A stretch of 64,000 bases of DNA, taken from an uncultured Clostridia bacterium. Its GTDB lineage: Bacteria > Bacillota > Clostridia > Christensenellales > Aristaeellaceae. Positions 51,191 to 59,462 of the stretch are shown piece by piece; the stretch's first letter is position 1, and every line of letters starts with the position of its first letter. The notes under the pieces are model-generated. The model saw only the letters and a list, made by a program, of their open reading frames with translations. It made no database searches and had not been told where the DNA came from. The stretch is taken from NCBI GenBank assembly GCA_937894675.1, contig CALCQO010000018.1:1-64000 (forward strand), in the 5' to 3' direction. A program made the position numbers and the translations under genes.

Positions 51191-51727
51191 CTATTCCCCG
51201 CCGGCCATTTCCAGCATCTTCATCAGGGTATTGCGGTTGCGCACCGTGACGGACTGCCCCTGCACTTTCTCCAGCAGGGCGTTGTTCAGCTTGCTGCGCG
51301 CCGCGCTGCCGGGGATGAACAGGTAGGCGGCGTGGCCGGTAAAGGCCATTCTGTCCTCGCCGTAGTCTTTTTGCAGAGCCGTCCGGCTTTTCTCCCCGTC
51401 CAGGGGATGGTTGTACAAGCCGTAGAACACCCGCTCCTGCCTTTCTTCGTTGGCGAAGGGGTTCTCTTCCAGCACCTGGGCGATGTCCTCAGGTGTTTTC
51501 ACAATGACGGCCAGCTCCGGGCCGATGTCCGCGCGGATGATCTCCCGCACCCTGTCCGCTGTTTCCAAGGGGGATAGGGGCGTGCGGACGATGGCGTTGC
51601 CGCTTTGAATCCAGGTGGCGACCCCCTCAAAACCGGCCCGGGTCAGCGCCTCGCGCAGGGCGGCCATGGGTACGCGGTTTTTTCCGGTGGGCATCACCCC
51701 CCGCAGTAGAACAATGTAGGTTTGCAT
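51191..51727 (-). CDS. DUF1697 family protein
   Basis: A 178-residue protein with the DUF1697 signature start TYIVLLRGVMPTGKNRVPMAALREALTRAGFEGVATWIQSGNAIV and the C-terminal SARSKLNNALLEK...TVRNRNTLMKMLEM. The family is widespread and has a ferredoxin-like double domain; function unknown. ATG 51727 has AAAGGAG upstream. Single-gene unit, divergent from the flavodiiron gene. Confidence 0.92.
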   Translation of the reverse strand: MQTYIVLLRGVMPTGKNRVPMAALREALTRAGFEGVATWIQSGNAIVRTPLSPLETADRVREIIRADIGPELAVIVKTPEDIAQVLEENPFANEERQERVFYGLYNHPLDGEKSRTALQKDYGEDRMAFTGHAAYLFIPGSAARSKLNNALLEKVQGQSVTVRNRNTLMKMLEMAGGE

Positions 51728-51781
51728 AGAGCGCTCCTTTCCAGGATGTTTGTAAAGTATACCCTAAAATGGCGGCTATGA

Positions 51782-51810
51782 TTGATTTTTCCCCGGTGCC
51801 TGCTTATAAT
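51782..51810 (+). promoter_or_regulatory. Promoter of the flavodiiron gene
   Basis: TTGATT (51782-51787), 17-bp spacer, TATAAT (51805-51810), 31 bp before the start codon. Confidence 0.75.
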
Positions 51811-51840
51811 CAAGGCAGCAACAATAGGGGAGGGATATCA

Positions 51841-53355
51841 ATGGGTACGTCCATGGACAGACGTCAGTTTATCAAGACCGCGGCGGGCGGCGTTGCGGGG
51901 GCGGCCATGCTGGGCGCCATGGGGGAATTGCCCCGGGCGCTGGCGCAGGAAAAGCCGGCCCCGGTGTTCCCGGGCAAAAAGCAGTTCGCGGGCAGCGGCG
52001 TGGTGCGCAAGGTGACGGAGGACATCCTCTACCTGGGCGTGGACGACCGGCGCATCGCCCTGTTTGAGAATGTCTACCCCGTGCCCCGGGGCGTCAGCTA
52101 TAACAGCTATCTTTTGCTGGACGACAAAACCGTGCTCTTTGACACGGTGGACCGCACAGCCCTTAACCCCTTCTTTGAGAACCTGGAAACAGCCCTGAAC
52201 GGCCGCGCATTGGATTATCTGGTGATTCAGCATATGGAGCCGGACCATTCCGCCGCCCTGTCCCAGGTGATGGCGCGCTACCCCGGCGTCAAGCTGCTGT
52301 GCTCCGCCGCCGCCGCCAAAATGATCGAGCAGTTCTTTGATTTCAAGGTGGAGGATTGGGGCTACACCGTCAAGGAAGGGATGGAGCTGAGCACCGGCAA
52401 GCACAAGCTTACCTTTGTGGAAGCCCCCATGGTGCACTGGCCGGAAGTGATCATGACCTATGACGCCACCGACAAGGTGCTCTTTTCTGCTGACGCCTTC
52501 GGCACCTTCGGCGCTCTGGGCGGCAACCTGTTCGCCGATGAGGTGAACTTCCAGGAGGAATGGCTGCCCGACGCCCGGCGATACTACACCAACATCGTGG
52601 GCAAGTACGGCCAGCAGGTGCAGGATGTGCTGGCCAAGGCTGGCACTCTGGACATCGCCATGCTCTGCCCCCTGCACGGCCCCATCTGGCGGCAGGAACT
52701 GGGCTGGTTCCTGGATAAGTACAGCAAGTGGAGCAGTTACACCCCGGAAGAGCCCGCCGCGGCGCTGGTGATGTACGGCTCCATCTACGGCGGCACCGAG
52801 AACGCCGCGACCCTGCTGGCCAAGCGCTTGTCCCAGGGCGGCAAGCGCAATGTGGCGCTGTGTGACGTATCCAAAACTCATGTCAGTGATTTGATCGCCG
52901 AGGCTTTCCGCTGCGGCCATATCGCCCTGGCCAGCGCTACCTACAACATGGATGTGTTCACCCCCATGAAGAACGCGCTGACCGATTTTGCCGCCCACAA
53001 CCTGCAGAACCGCACCTACTCCCTGGTGGAAAACGGCAGCTGGTCCCCCGCCGCCGCCAGCAAGATGGAGGCCATCCTCTCGGGCATGAAGGACATGCGT
53101 AAGGTGGGGGAGACCGTTACCATCCTTTCCACCCCCAACGAGGAAACCGCCCAGCAGCTGGATAAACTGGGCGATGTCATCCTAGCCGCCCTGGACGGCG
53201 CCGCCCCCGCCCAAGCCCCCGCGGCAGCGGAATCCGCCGTCGGCTGGAAATGCCGCGTCTGCGGCTACATCTACGAAGGCGACCCCCTGCCCGAAGACTA
53301 CACATGCCCCGTGTGCGGCGTGGACGCCACCTTCTTTGATAAGGTGGAGTTGTAA
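51841..53355 (+). CDS. Tat-targeted flavodiiron protein with C-terminal rubredoxin
   Basis: A 504-residue oxygen or nitric-oxide reductase. Residues 5-36 look like a twin-arginine signal (DRRQFIKTAAGGVAGAAMLG, then ALA cleavage site). Lactamase-like diiron domain (about 50-310) with ligands HMEPDH (131-136), MVHWPEV, DAFGTFGAL and CPLHGPIW. Flavodoxin domain (about 320-460) starting VMYGSIYGGTENAA, and a rubredoxin module (468-504) with CRVC and CPVC knuckles that would pass electrons to FMN. Flavodiiron-rubredoxin fusions are known, but family members normally stay in the cytoplasm, so the Tat signal is unusual. An alternative start at 51853 keeps it. ATG 51841 follows GGGGAGGG. Confidence 0.9.
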   Translation: MGTSMDRRQFIKTAAGGVAGAAMLGAMGELPRALAQEKPAPVFPGKKQFAGSGVVRKVTEDILYLGVDDRRIALFENVYPVPRGVSYNSYLLLDDKTVLFDTVDRTALNPFFENLETALNGRALDYLVIQHMEPDHSAALSQVMARYPGVKLLCSAAAAKMIEQFFDFKVEDWGYTVKEGMELSTGKHKLTFVEAPMVHWPEVIMTYDATDKVLFSADAFGTFGALGGNLFADEVNFQEEWLPDARRYYTNIVGKYGQQVQDVLAKAGTLDIAMLCPLHGPIWRQELGWFLDKYSKWSSYTPEEPAAALVMYGSIYGGTENAATLLAKRLSQGGKRNVALCDVSKTHVSDLIAEAFRCGHIALASATYNMDVFTPMKNALTDFAAHNLQNRTYSLVENGSWSPAAASKMEAILSGMKDMRKVGETVTILSTPNEETAQQLDKLGDVILAALDGAAPAQAPAAAESAVGWKCRVCGYIYEGDPLPEDYTCPVCGVDATFFDKVEL

Positions 53356-53395
53356 AGTTCTTCATCAGTTACCTGTTCGGGTTGATTTTTCCGGA

Positions 53396-53425
53396 GCAAA
53401 CCCCGCCGAAAGGCGGGGTTTGCTT
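53396..53425 (+). terminator. Terminator after flavodiiron gene
   Basis: Perfect 12-bp stem GCAAACCCCGCC / GGCGGGGTTTGC, loop GAAA. Abuts the following promoter -35; T-run is short. Confidence 0.7.
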
Positions 53426-53452
53426 GACGCGTAAGTCATTAAGCCTCATAAT
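53424..53452 (+). promoter_or_regulatory. Promoter of the nucleotide-sugar operon
   Basis: TTGACG (53424-53429), 17-bp spacer, CATAAT (53447-53452), about 55 bp before the first gene. Confidence 0.65.
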
Positions 53453-53507
53453 AGAATATGTATGTAATTTCTGAATTAGTCGCAAATCACCAGAAAGGAT
53501 ATCCGTG

Positions 53508-54812
53508 ATGAATCTAAAACAAAAACTTCTCAACAAAACCGCCCGTCTGGGCGTTGTTGGCCTTGGATATGTAGGGCTTCCCTTAGCTGTGGAAAAGGCA
53601 AAGGCCGGGTTCCATGTGCTGGGTTTCGATATTCAAAAGAGCAAGGTGGACATGGTAAACGCTGGGCACAACTATATCGGTGATGTAGTCAATGAGGATC
53701 TGGAGCAGATTGTCTCCTCCGGTTTATTGACAGCGACGACCGACTTTGCCGCTGTAGCTCAGTGCGACTGTGTGTGCATTGCTGTTCCAACCCCCTTAGA
53801 CAGGCATCAGCAGCCGGATATCAGCTATGTGCAGAGTTCCACCGAAAGTATTGTGCCCTATCTGCACAAGGACATGCTGGTGGTGCTGGAGAGTACCACC
53901 TATCCAGGTACAACAGAGGAACTGCTGAAACCCATTCTGGAAAAAAGCGGGTTAAAATGCGGGGAGGATTTTTATCTGGCCTTTTCGCCCGAGCGGGTCG
54001 ATCCCGGCAATTTAATCTATAAAACAAAGAATACCCCGAAGGTGGTGGGGGGGATGACCCTCGCCTGCACGGAGATTGCCGCCACCATGTATGAGATGGT
54101 GCTGGACGCGCCAGTGCATAGGGTATCCTCGCCAGCCATCGCGGAAATGGAAAAGATACTTGAAAACACCTACCGCAATATCAATATTGGCTTGGTGAAT
54201 GAGTTGGCCATGCTGTGCCACAAAATGGGCATTAGCATTTGGGAAGTGATTGACGCCGCCAAAACCAAGCCCTATGGTTTCCAGGCATTTTTCCCAGGCC
54301 CGGGCTTAGGCGGGCACTGCATCCCGCTGGATCCCTATTATTTAAGCTGGAAAGCCAGGGAGTATGGCTTCCATACGTCCATGATTGAGTCCTCCATGAT
54401 GGTCAATGATCAGATGCCGGAATACTGCGTTAACCGCGCTATGCACATCCTCAACAAGGAAAGAAAAGCGATTTCCGGCGCCAAGGTATTGGTGCTGGGG
54501 GTGGCGTATAAGCAGGACATTGATGATCACCGGGAAAGCCCCGCGGTGCGGGTGATTGAGGAATTGCTGAAGGTAGGAGCGCAGGTTACCTACTACGACC
54601 CTTGGATTCCCTCCTTCAAGGATGGCGATTTGCAGATGAAAGGCCTCCCTGAACTTACGCAGGAAGCCTTGGAGAAGGCGGATTTGGTGATGGTGACAAC
54701 AGCTCACACCAATGTGGATTATACATTCGTGCAGCAGCACGCGCCATCCATTTTTGACACTAAAAACGCCATGAAGGCGGTAGAAAATCGAAGCAAGATA
54801 GAGGTACTGTAA
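53508..54812 (+). CDS. wbpA: UDP-N-acetylglucosamine 6-dehydrogenase (WbpA-like)
   Basis: A 434-residue NAD-dependent enzyme oxidising C6 of a UDP-N-acetylhexosamine to the uronic acid. N-terminal Rossmann GVVGLGYVGLPLAV; substrate region FSPERVDPGN; catalytic cysteine in GPGLGGHCIPLDP; C-terminal domain with KVLVLGVAYKQDIDDHRESPA. The short RVDPGN loop and VPTPLD fit the WbpA/WbpO branch rather than UDP-glucose dehydrogenase. ATG 53508 is chosen over GTG 53505 for spacing to GAAAGGA. Its stop overlaps the next start by one base. Confidence 0.9.
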   Translation: MNLKQKLLNKTARLGVVGLGYVGLPLAVEKAKAGFHVLGFDIQKSKVDMVNAGHNYIGDVVNEDLEQIVSSGLLTATTDFAAVAQCDCVCIAVPTPLDRHQQPDISYVQSSTESIVPYLHKDMLVVLESTTYPGTTEELLKPILEKSGLKCGEDFYLAFSPERVDPGNLIYKTKNTPKVVGGMTLACTEIAATMYEMVLDAPVHRVSSPAIAEMEKILENTYRNINIGLVNELAMLCHKMGISIWEVIDAAKTKPYGFQAFFPGPGLGGHCIPLDPYYLSWKAREYGFHTSMIESSMMVNDQMPEYCVNRAMHILNKERKAISGAKVLVLGVAYKQDIDDHRESPAVRVIEELLKVGAQVTYYDPWIPSFKDGDLQMKGLPELTQEALEKADLVMVTTAHTNVDYTFVQQHAPSIFDTKNAMKAVENRSKIEVL

Positions 54813-55897
54813 TGAGCAGCAACCTTCGATACGCCCTCATTGGCTGCGGCCGCATCTCTCCCAATCATATCGCGGCCGCTAAGACAAATCACCTGGAAAT
54901 TGCCGCCCTGTGCGATATAGATGCCAATGCCATGGCGGACAAGGCGGAAAAGTTTGATTTGCAGCATGTACAGCAGTTTTCTGATTACCGTGAGATGCTT
55001 GAAACAATCAAGCCGGAGTTGGTGGCTATCTGTACCGAAAGCGGTAAGCACGCGGCGATTGCGCTGGATTGCATCCGGGCAGGCTGTCACGTCATCATTG
55101 AAAAGCCGATAGCCCTTTCCCTGGAGGATGTGGACGCCATCATTTCGCTTGCCAAAGAAAAACAGGTGAAGGTCTGCGCATGCCATCAGAATCGGTTCAA
55201 CAAGTCCATCCAGAAAATTCGCGAAGCGAAGGATGATCATCGATTTGGCCGCATGTACCACGGCGCGGCTCATATCCGCTGGAATCGAGGCAAACAATAT
55301 TATGATGCGGCGCCTTGGCGGGGAACCTGGGAACAGGACGGCGGTGCGCTGATGAACCAGTGCATCCACAACATCGATCTACTTCGTTGGATGATGGGCA
55401 ATGAAGTGATAGAGGTAACCGCCTATACCGACCGACTCAACCACGACTATATCCAGGCGGAGGATTTGGGCTTGGCGTTGGTACGCTTTCAAAATGGGGC
55501 TTATGGATTGATTGAGGGGACCACCAATATTTTCCCCAAGAACCTGGAGGAAACCCTTTACCTTTTTGGGGAAAATGGAACAGTAAAGGCGGGCGGTCAC
55601 TCCGTGAATATTATTGAGGAATGGCTGTTTGCTGATGGCTTAGATGACCCGGATCAGGTGAAGGAGACTTATCACGAGAATCCGCCCAATGTATACGGAT
55701 TTGGGCATACCCCGCTGTATGCCGATGTCTTGAACGCCATCGTCCATGATAGGGATCCCTATGTTACGGCGGAGGATGGGCGCCGCGCCTTGGAGCTGGT
55801 GTTGGCCATCTACAAGTCGGCGGCGGAGGGAAGGCCTGTCCGGCTGCCGCTGGACAACTGCTCAACTATGGATTTTGCTGGGCGGTTTGATTCTTGA
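54812..55897 (+). CDS. wbpB: Gfo/Idh/MocA oxidoreductase (WbpB-like 3-dehydrogenase)
   Basis: A 361-residue NAD-dependent dehydrogenase: Rossmann start ALIGCGRISPNHIAAA, then EKPIALSLEDVDAI, the catalytic-type lysine in the EKP motif, and HQNRFNKSIQKIREAK. Ending NVYGFGHTPLYADVLNAIVHDRDPYVTAEDGRRALELVLAIYKSA is typical of WbpB-like enzymes that oxidise C3 of UDP-GlcNAcA. The product, a 3-keto sugar, is the substrate for the aminotransferase at the end of the operon (WbpE-like). Directly overlaps the wbpA-like gene. Confidence 0.88.
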   Translation: MSSNLRYALIGCGRISPNHIAAAKTNHLEIAALCDIDANAMADKAEKFDLQHVQQFSDYREMLETIKPELVAICTESGKHAAIALDCIRAGCHVIIEKPIALSLEDVDAIISLAKEKQVKVCACHQNRFNKSIQKIREAKDDHRFGRMYHGAAHIRWNRGKQYYDAAPWRGTWEQDGGALMNQCIHNIDLLRWMMGNEVIEVTAYTDRLNHDYIQAEDLGLALVRFQNGAYGLIEGTTNIFPKNLEETLYLFGENGTVKAGGHSVNIIEEWLFADGLDDPDQVKETYHENPPNVYGFGHTPLYADVLNAIVHDRDPYVTAEDGRRALELVLAIYKSAAEGRPVRLPLDNCSTMDFAGRFDS

Positions 55898-55936
55898 AGC
55901 ACAGCTTATTTCTCGTTAAGATTTAGGGGGTATCGC

Positions 55937-57244
55937 ATGAGCATCCGCACTGTTACGGTTATCGGAGCAAACGGCACCATGGGACGAAATGTGTCAGCAA
56001 TCTTTGCGTCTTTCGGGAACGCGAAGGTTCACATGGTATGCAGGGATATGGAGAAAGCCAAGGAGGCTGTGGAGAAGGCAGTTCAGTCTGTTAAAGCGGA
56101 TAGTATACGCAGAAATTTGCTCCCTGCAGATTTCAGCACCCTGCTTGACTGTGTGCGAGAATCTGATCTGGTGTTTGATTCTGTTGCTGAAAATATGGAA
56201 ATTAAAGGGGAAGTCATCGGGCAAATCAGGGATGCGCTTCCCCAAGATGCCTATTTTTGCTCGGGAACATCCGGTTTATCCATCACGAAACTAGCAGAAA
56301 TGTTACCTGAGGAAAAGCGCAGAAATGTCTTTGGGGTCCATTTCTTTAACCCTCCATATAGTTTGAATTTATGTGAACTGATAAAAACCAATTATTCTGA
56401 TGTTAATAAACATCAAAAGTTAAGAGAATATCTGTCATCCTGTCTTCACCGATCGGTAGTAGAGATAAAGGATAGACCCGCTTTTTTAGGAAATAGAATT
56501 GGCTTTCAATTTTTAAATGAGGCCATGCAGTATGCACAAAGATGTCAAGACAGCGGCGGCATCGATTATATTGACAGCATATTGGGGCCTTTCTCGGGGA
56601 GAAGCATGCCACCGCTAGTCACTAGCGATTTCGTGGGCTTGGACATTCACCAGGCAATTGTGGACAACCTATATAGTAATCTTGCTTCCGGAGATAAAGA
56701 GGCGTATAAAATGCCTGATTTTGCAGTAAGTTTGGTGAAAGAGGGAAGATTGGGACGAAAAACCAAAGGCGGTTTATATAAAACGCTGATTCTTTCGGAA
56801 AACGATAAGAAGCGGCTTGTATTCGATATTGCATCATCCACATACAGGGATCAGATAGAATACAATTTCTCGTTTGCCCAAAAGGCTATTCATCACCTCG
56901 CACGAGGCGATTATCAGGCTGCCGCTTTTTCGATTTTTAATAATGAATCTCAGGAAGCGGAGATTTGTACAGAGTTCTTACTGAAGTACATCTTTTATAG
57001 TCTGCAAGCGTCCCTGGAGGTGGGGAATAGTACCCATGATGCGGATGTGGTGATGGTACATGGATATGGATGGTGTCCGCCGCAAGCAATGCTTGAGTGG
57101 ATATCTTCAACGGGGATGCTTCATTCTATATCGAAAGAACGATTGCCAAAATCCTTTCAGGAAATATTTGATATTGATATGTTGCTTGGTGTAGCGCAGA
57201 AATCTGGATTTGATTATCGACGCTACCTGCATGCCAAGAAATGA
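55937..57244 (+). CDS. 3-hydroxyacyl-CoA dehydrogenase-like protein
   Basis: A 435-residue NAD-dependent enzyme: Rossmann start VTVIGANGTMGRNVSAIFASFG, the family motif VFGVHFFNPPYSLNLCELI (catalytic His), then DRPAFLGNRIGFQFLNEAMQYAQR and the C-terminal helical domain; residues about 295-435 could be a second copy of that domain. Reduces 3-ketoacyl-CoA to (S)-3-hydroxyacyl-CoA, or the reverse. It is 39 bp after the wbpB-like gene and markedly richer in A/T than it. Such a gene is unusual in a nucleotide-sugar operon; with the thiolase it could supply 3-hydroxybutyryl-CoA. Confidence 0.85.
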   Translation: MSIRTVTVIGANGTMGRNVSAIFASFGNAKVHMVCRDMEKAKEAVEKAVQSVKADSIRRNLLPADFSTLLDCVRESDLVFDSVAENMEIKGEVIGQIRDALPQDAYFCSGTSGLSITKLAEMLPEEKRRNVFGVHFFNPPYSLNLCELIKTNYSDVNKHQKLREYLSSCLHRSVVEIKDRPAFLGNRIGFQFLNEAMQYAQRCQDSGGIDYIDSILGPFSGRSMPPLVTSDFVGLDIHQAIVDNLYSNLASGDKEAYKMPDFAVSLVKEGRLGRKTKGGLYKTLILSENDKKRLVFDIASSTYRDQIEYNFSFAQKAIHHLARGDYQAAAFSIFNNESQEAEICTEFLLKYIFYSLQASLEVGNSTHDADVVMVHGYGWCPPQAMLEWISSTGMLHSISKERLPKSFQEIFDIDMLLGVAQKSGFDYRRYLHAKK

Positions 57245-57254
57245 GGGAGTGAAC

Positions 57255-58499
57255 ATGCAAAAGGTTTTTATTATGGGAGGAGCCCAAACGGATTTTGAAC
57301 GAAACTGGACAAAAGAAGGGAAAGGTCTCCTGGCTCTCCTGAAAGAATCGGTTAGTGACGGGTTGGCGGCCGCAGGTTTGACGTTTGATGATATTAAAGA
57401 GCTTAACAAAGTAAACAAAGTTGGATGCTTTGTTGGGAACTTTATTGGGGAACTCTATGCAGAACAAGGCCACTTAGGTGCTTTGGTAACAATGGTAGAC
57501 AAGGCATTGTATGGTGTTCCGACAGCGCGTTACGAAGCGGCTTGTGCTTCAAGTTCCGCGGCGATTGACGCGGCTTTTTCAAAAATTGCATTAGGGGAAT
57601 ATGAAGTAGCTGTGGTGATTGGCTGGGAACTAATGAAAACAGTGGACAGTAAAACCGGAGGTGACTTCCTGGGTCATGCCGCGTTTTATGAGGAGGAAGG
57701 CAAAGGAATCTCATTTCCGTTTCCAAAGCTCTTTGGTAAGTTGGCGGATGAGCTGATAGCAAAGTATTCATTGGACGAGAATGTATTTATGGACTCTCTG
57801 GCAAAAATTTCCGCCAAGAATTACTCAAATGCCAAAAAGAATCCATTGGCACAGACACGCAAATGGTTCATGGATTATGAGCAGGCTCGGCATCGAGGCA
57901 CACCTACCAATCAGTTAGTTGGAGGGCGTCTTGCCGTATCGGACTGCTCTCAGGTTACAGATGGGGCTGCTGTGGTTGTTTTAGCCTCGGAGGGGTATTT
58001 AGCAAAAAGGGGCTTAAAAAACAATCCGTATATCAAGGGTTGGGGTCATCGTGTGGCGCCTATGCCATTTCAAGACAAGATGCAGGACAGCCTGTCTTCG
58101 CCATATGTTCTGCCTTGGACCAGGCAGGCGATTGAAGACGCATATCGAAGAAGCGGGCTGACCGTTCAGGATATCGATGTATTTGAAACGCACGATTGTT
58201 TTACCTCCAGTGAGTATGCCGCGATTTCTGCCTTTGGGATAACTGTTCCGGGGGAAGAGTACAAGGCCATACAAGATGGCATTATCACATTTGAAGGGTC
58301 TAAGCCGGTTAACCCAAGCGGTGGTTTGATTGGGTGCGGTCATCCGGTTGGCGCGAGCGGTGCCAGAATGCTGCTGGACTTGTATAAACAGGTATCTGGG
58401 GCGGCAGGTGCATACCAAGTTCACAATGTCAGGAACGCCATGATGCTCAACATTGGAGGCAGTGCAACGACAAATTATTCATATATTGTTGGTAGATAA
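57255..58499 (+). CDS. Thiolase (SCP-x-type acetyl-CoA acetyltransferase-like)
   Basis: A 414-residue thiolase of the SCP2/SCP-x branch. Catalytic nucleophile in YEAACASSSAAIDAA, HDCFTSSEY, and the second active-site region GLIGCGHPVGASGARM (His and Cys). ATG 57255 lies 10 bp after the dehydrogenase stop, with GAGGGAG upstream. Condenses two acetyl-CoA to acetoacetyl-CoA or cleaves a longer 3-ketoacyl-CoA. AT-rich like its neighbours. In this operon, making the acyl donor is the natural reading, but degradation cannot be excluded. Confidence 0.88.
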   Translation: MQKVFIMGGAQTDFERNWTKEGKGLLALLKESVSDGLAAAGLTFDDIKELNKVNKVGCFVGNFIGELYAEQGHLGALVTMVDKALYGVPTARYEAACASSSAAIDAAFSKIALGEYEVAVVIGWELMKTVDSKTGGDFLGHAAFYEEEGKGISFPFPKLFGKLADELIAKYSLDENVFMDSLAKISAKNYSNAKKNPLAQTRKWFMDYEQARHRGTPTNQLVGGRLAVSDCSQVTDGAAVVVLASEGYLAKRGLKNNPYIKGWGHRVAPMPFQDKMQDSLSSPYVLPWTRQAIEDAYRRSGLTVQDIDVFETHDCFTSSEYAAISAFGITVPGEEYKAIQDGIITFEGSKPVNPSGGLIGCGHPVGASGARMLLDLYKQVSGAAGAYQVHNVRNAMMLNIGGSATTNYSYIVGR

Positions 58500-58552
58500 A
58501 GACTTTTTGCTGGATTTCCTTTGATGTGCATACGGGATTGTGAAAAAATGGG

Positions 58553-59449
58553 ATGAAGAATATGAGTAAAAACAAAGAGAATTCGGACATTGTAAGCAGT
58601 ATTGTAGGGGCGTCCTATATTGGAAAACCAAAGAATAATACGGCTATGTTCGTTACAAAGAAAATTGAGAACCAAGTTTTAAACCTTGCCTCTGCGAATG
58701 GTTGCTTAGTTTTTTGTGAAACTGGAATGAATATTCCGGCTGAAATGTATGAAAAGCATCATTTTATTGAAACTTCACAGCCCCAGTTGGAATACGCCAG
58801 ATTCATTATCGAATATAGTGAACAAAAAGATATGAAGGATAAAACACTGAGATATACTTTGACAGATGGAGGGTATTATCTGGGAGAAGATGTTATCATT
58901 GGAAAGAACGCATATATTCAACCCAATTGTATCATTGGCCACCATGTAGTAATTGGTGATAATGCCATTATTCTTTCAGGAACAAAAATTCAAGAATCCT
59001 GTATTGGAGATAATTTTTATTCTAACGAAAATGCAGTCATTGGCGCTAATGGTTTTACGATGGCTAAAGATGAGCAGGGCAGAGTTTTCAGGGTGCCCTC
59101 ATTAGGAAAAGTCATGATAGGAAATGATGTAGAGATTGGTGTAATGACGAATGTTTCCCGTGGCTCTGCAGGTGATACCATCCTCTGCAATCATGTGAAA
59201 CTGGATGCGTATACATATGTTGCGCATGACGTTTATATTGAGGATAATGTTGAGATACCGGCTGGCGCCAAACTCGGTGGATTTGTTTACATTGAATCTG
59301 GTGCTTTTATAGGTATCAATGCAAGCTTACGAAATAGGATACACATCGGGCAAAATGCAGTTATCGGGATGGGTGCGGTTGTAACAAAGAGCGTGGAGAA
59401 GGATGCAGTTATGGTGGGTAACCCCGCAAGACCGATGGAGAAACGTTGA
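58553..59449 (+). CDS. LpxD-like hexapeptide acyltransferase
   Basis: A 298-residue protein of the LpxD group. N-terminal domain (about 10-95) with the uridine-binding-like region, then left-handed beta-helix repeats (about 105-290: VIIGKNAYIQPNCIIGHHVVIGDNAII, RVPSLGKVMIGNDVEIGVMTN, VEIPAGAKLGGFVYIESGAFIGINASL). The catalytic His is probably His225 in TYVAHDV, matching the IAHN motif of LpxD. Closest relatives in lipid A synthesis put 3-hydroxyacyl groups on the amino group of a UDP-sugar; here the acceptor is probably the 3-amino uronic acid made by the operon. Start uncertain between 58553 and 58562. AT-rich. Confidence 0.85.
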   Translation: MKNMSKNKENSDIVSSIVGASYIGKPKNNTAMFVTKKIENQVLNLASANGCLVFCETGMNIPAEMYEKHHFIETSQPQLEYARFIIEYSEQKDMKDKTLRYTLTDGGYYLGEDVIIGKNAYIQPNCIIGHHVVIGDNAIILSGTKIQESCIGDNFYSNENAVIGANGFTMAKDEQGRVFRVPSLGKVMIGNDVEIGVMTNVSRGSAGDTILCNHVKLDAYTYVAHDVYIEDNVEIPAGAKLGGFVYIESGAFIGINASLRNRIHIGQNAVIGMGAVVTKSVEKDAVMVGNPARPMEKR

Positions 59450-59462
59450 AAGGAAAAATACC

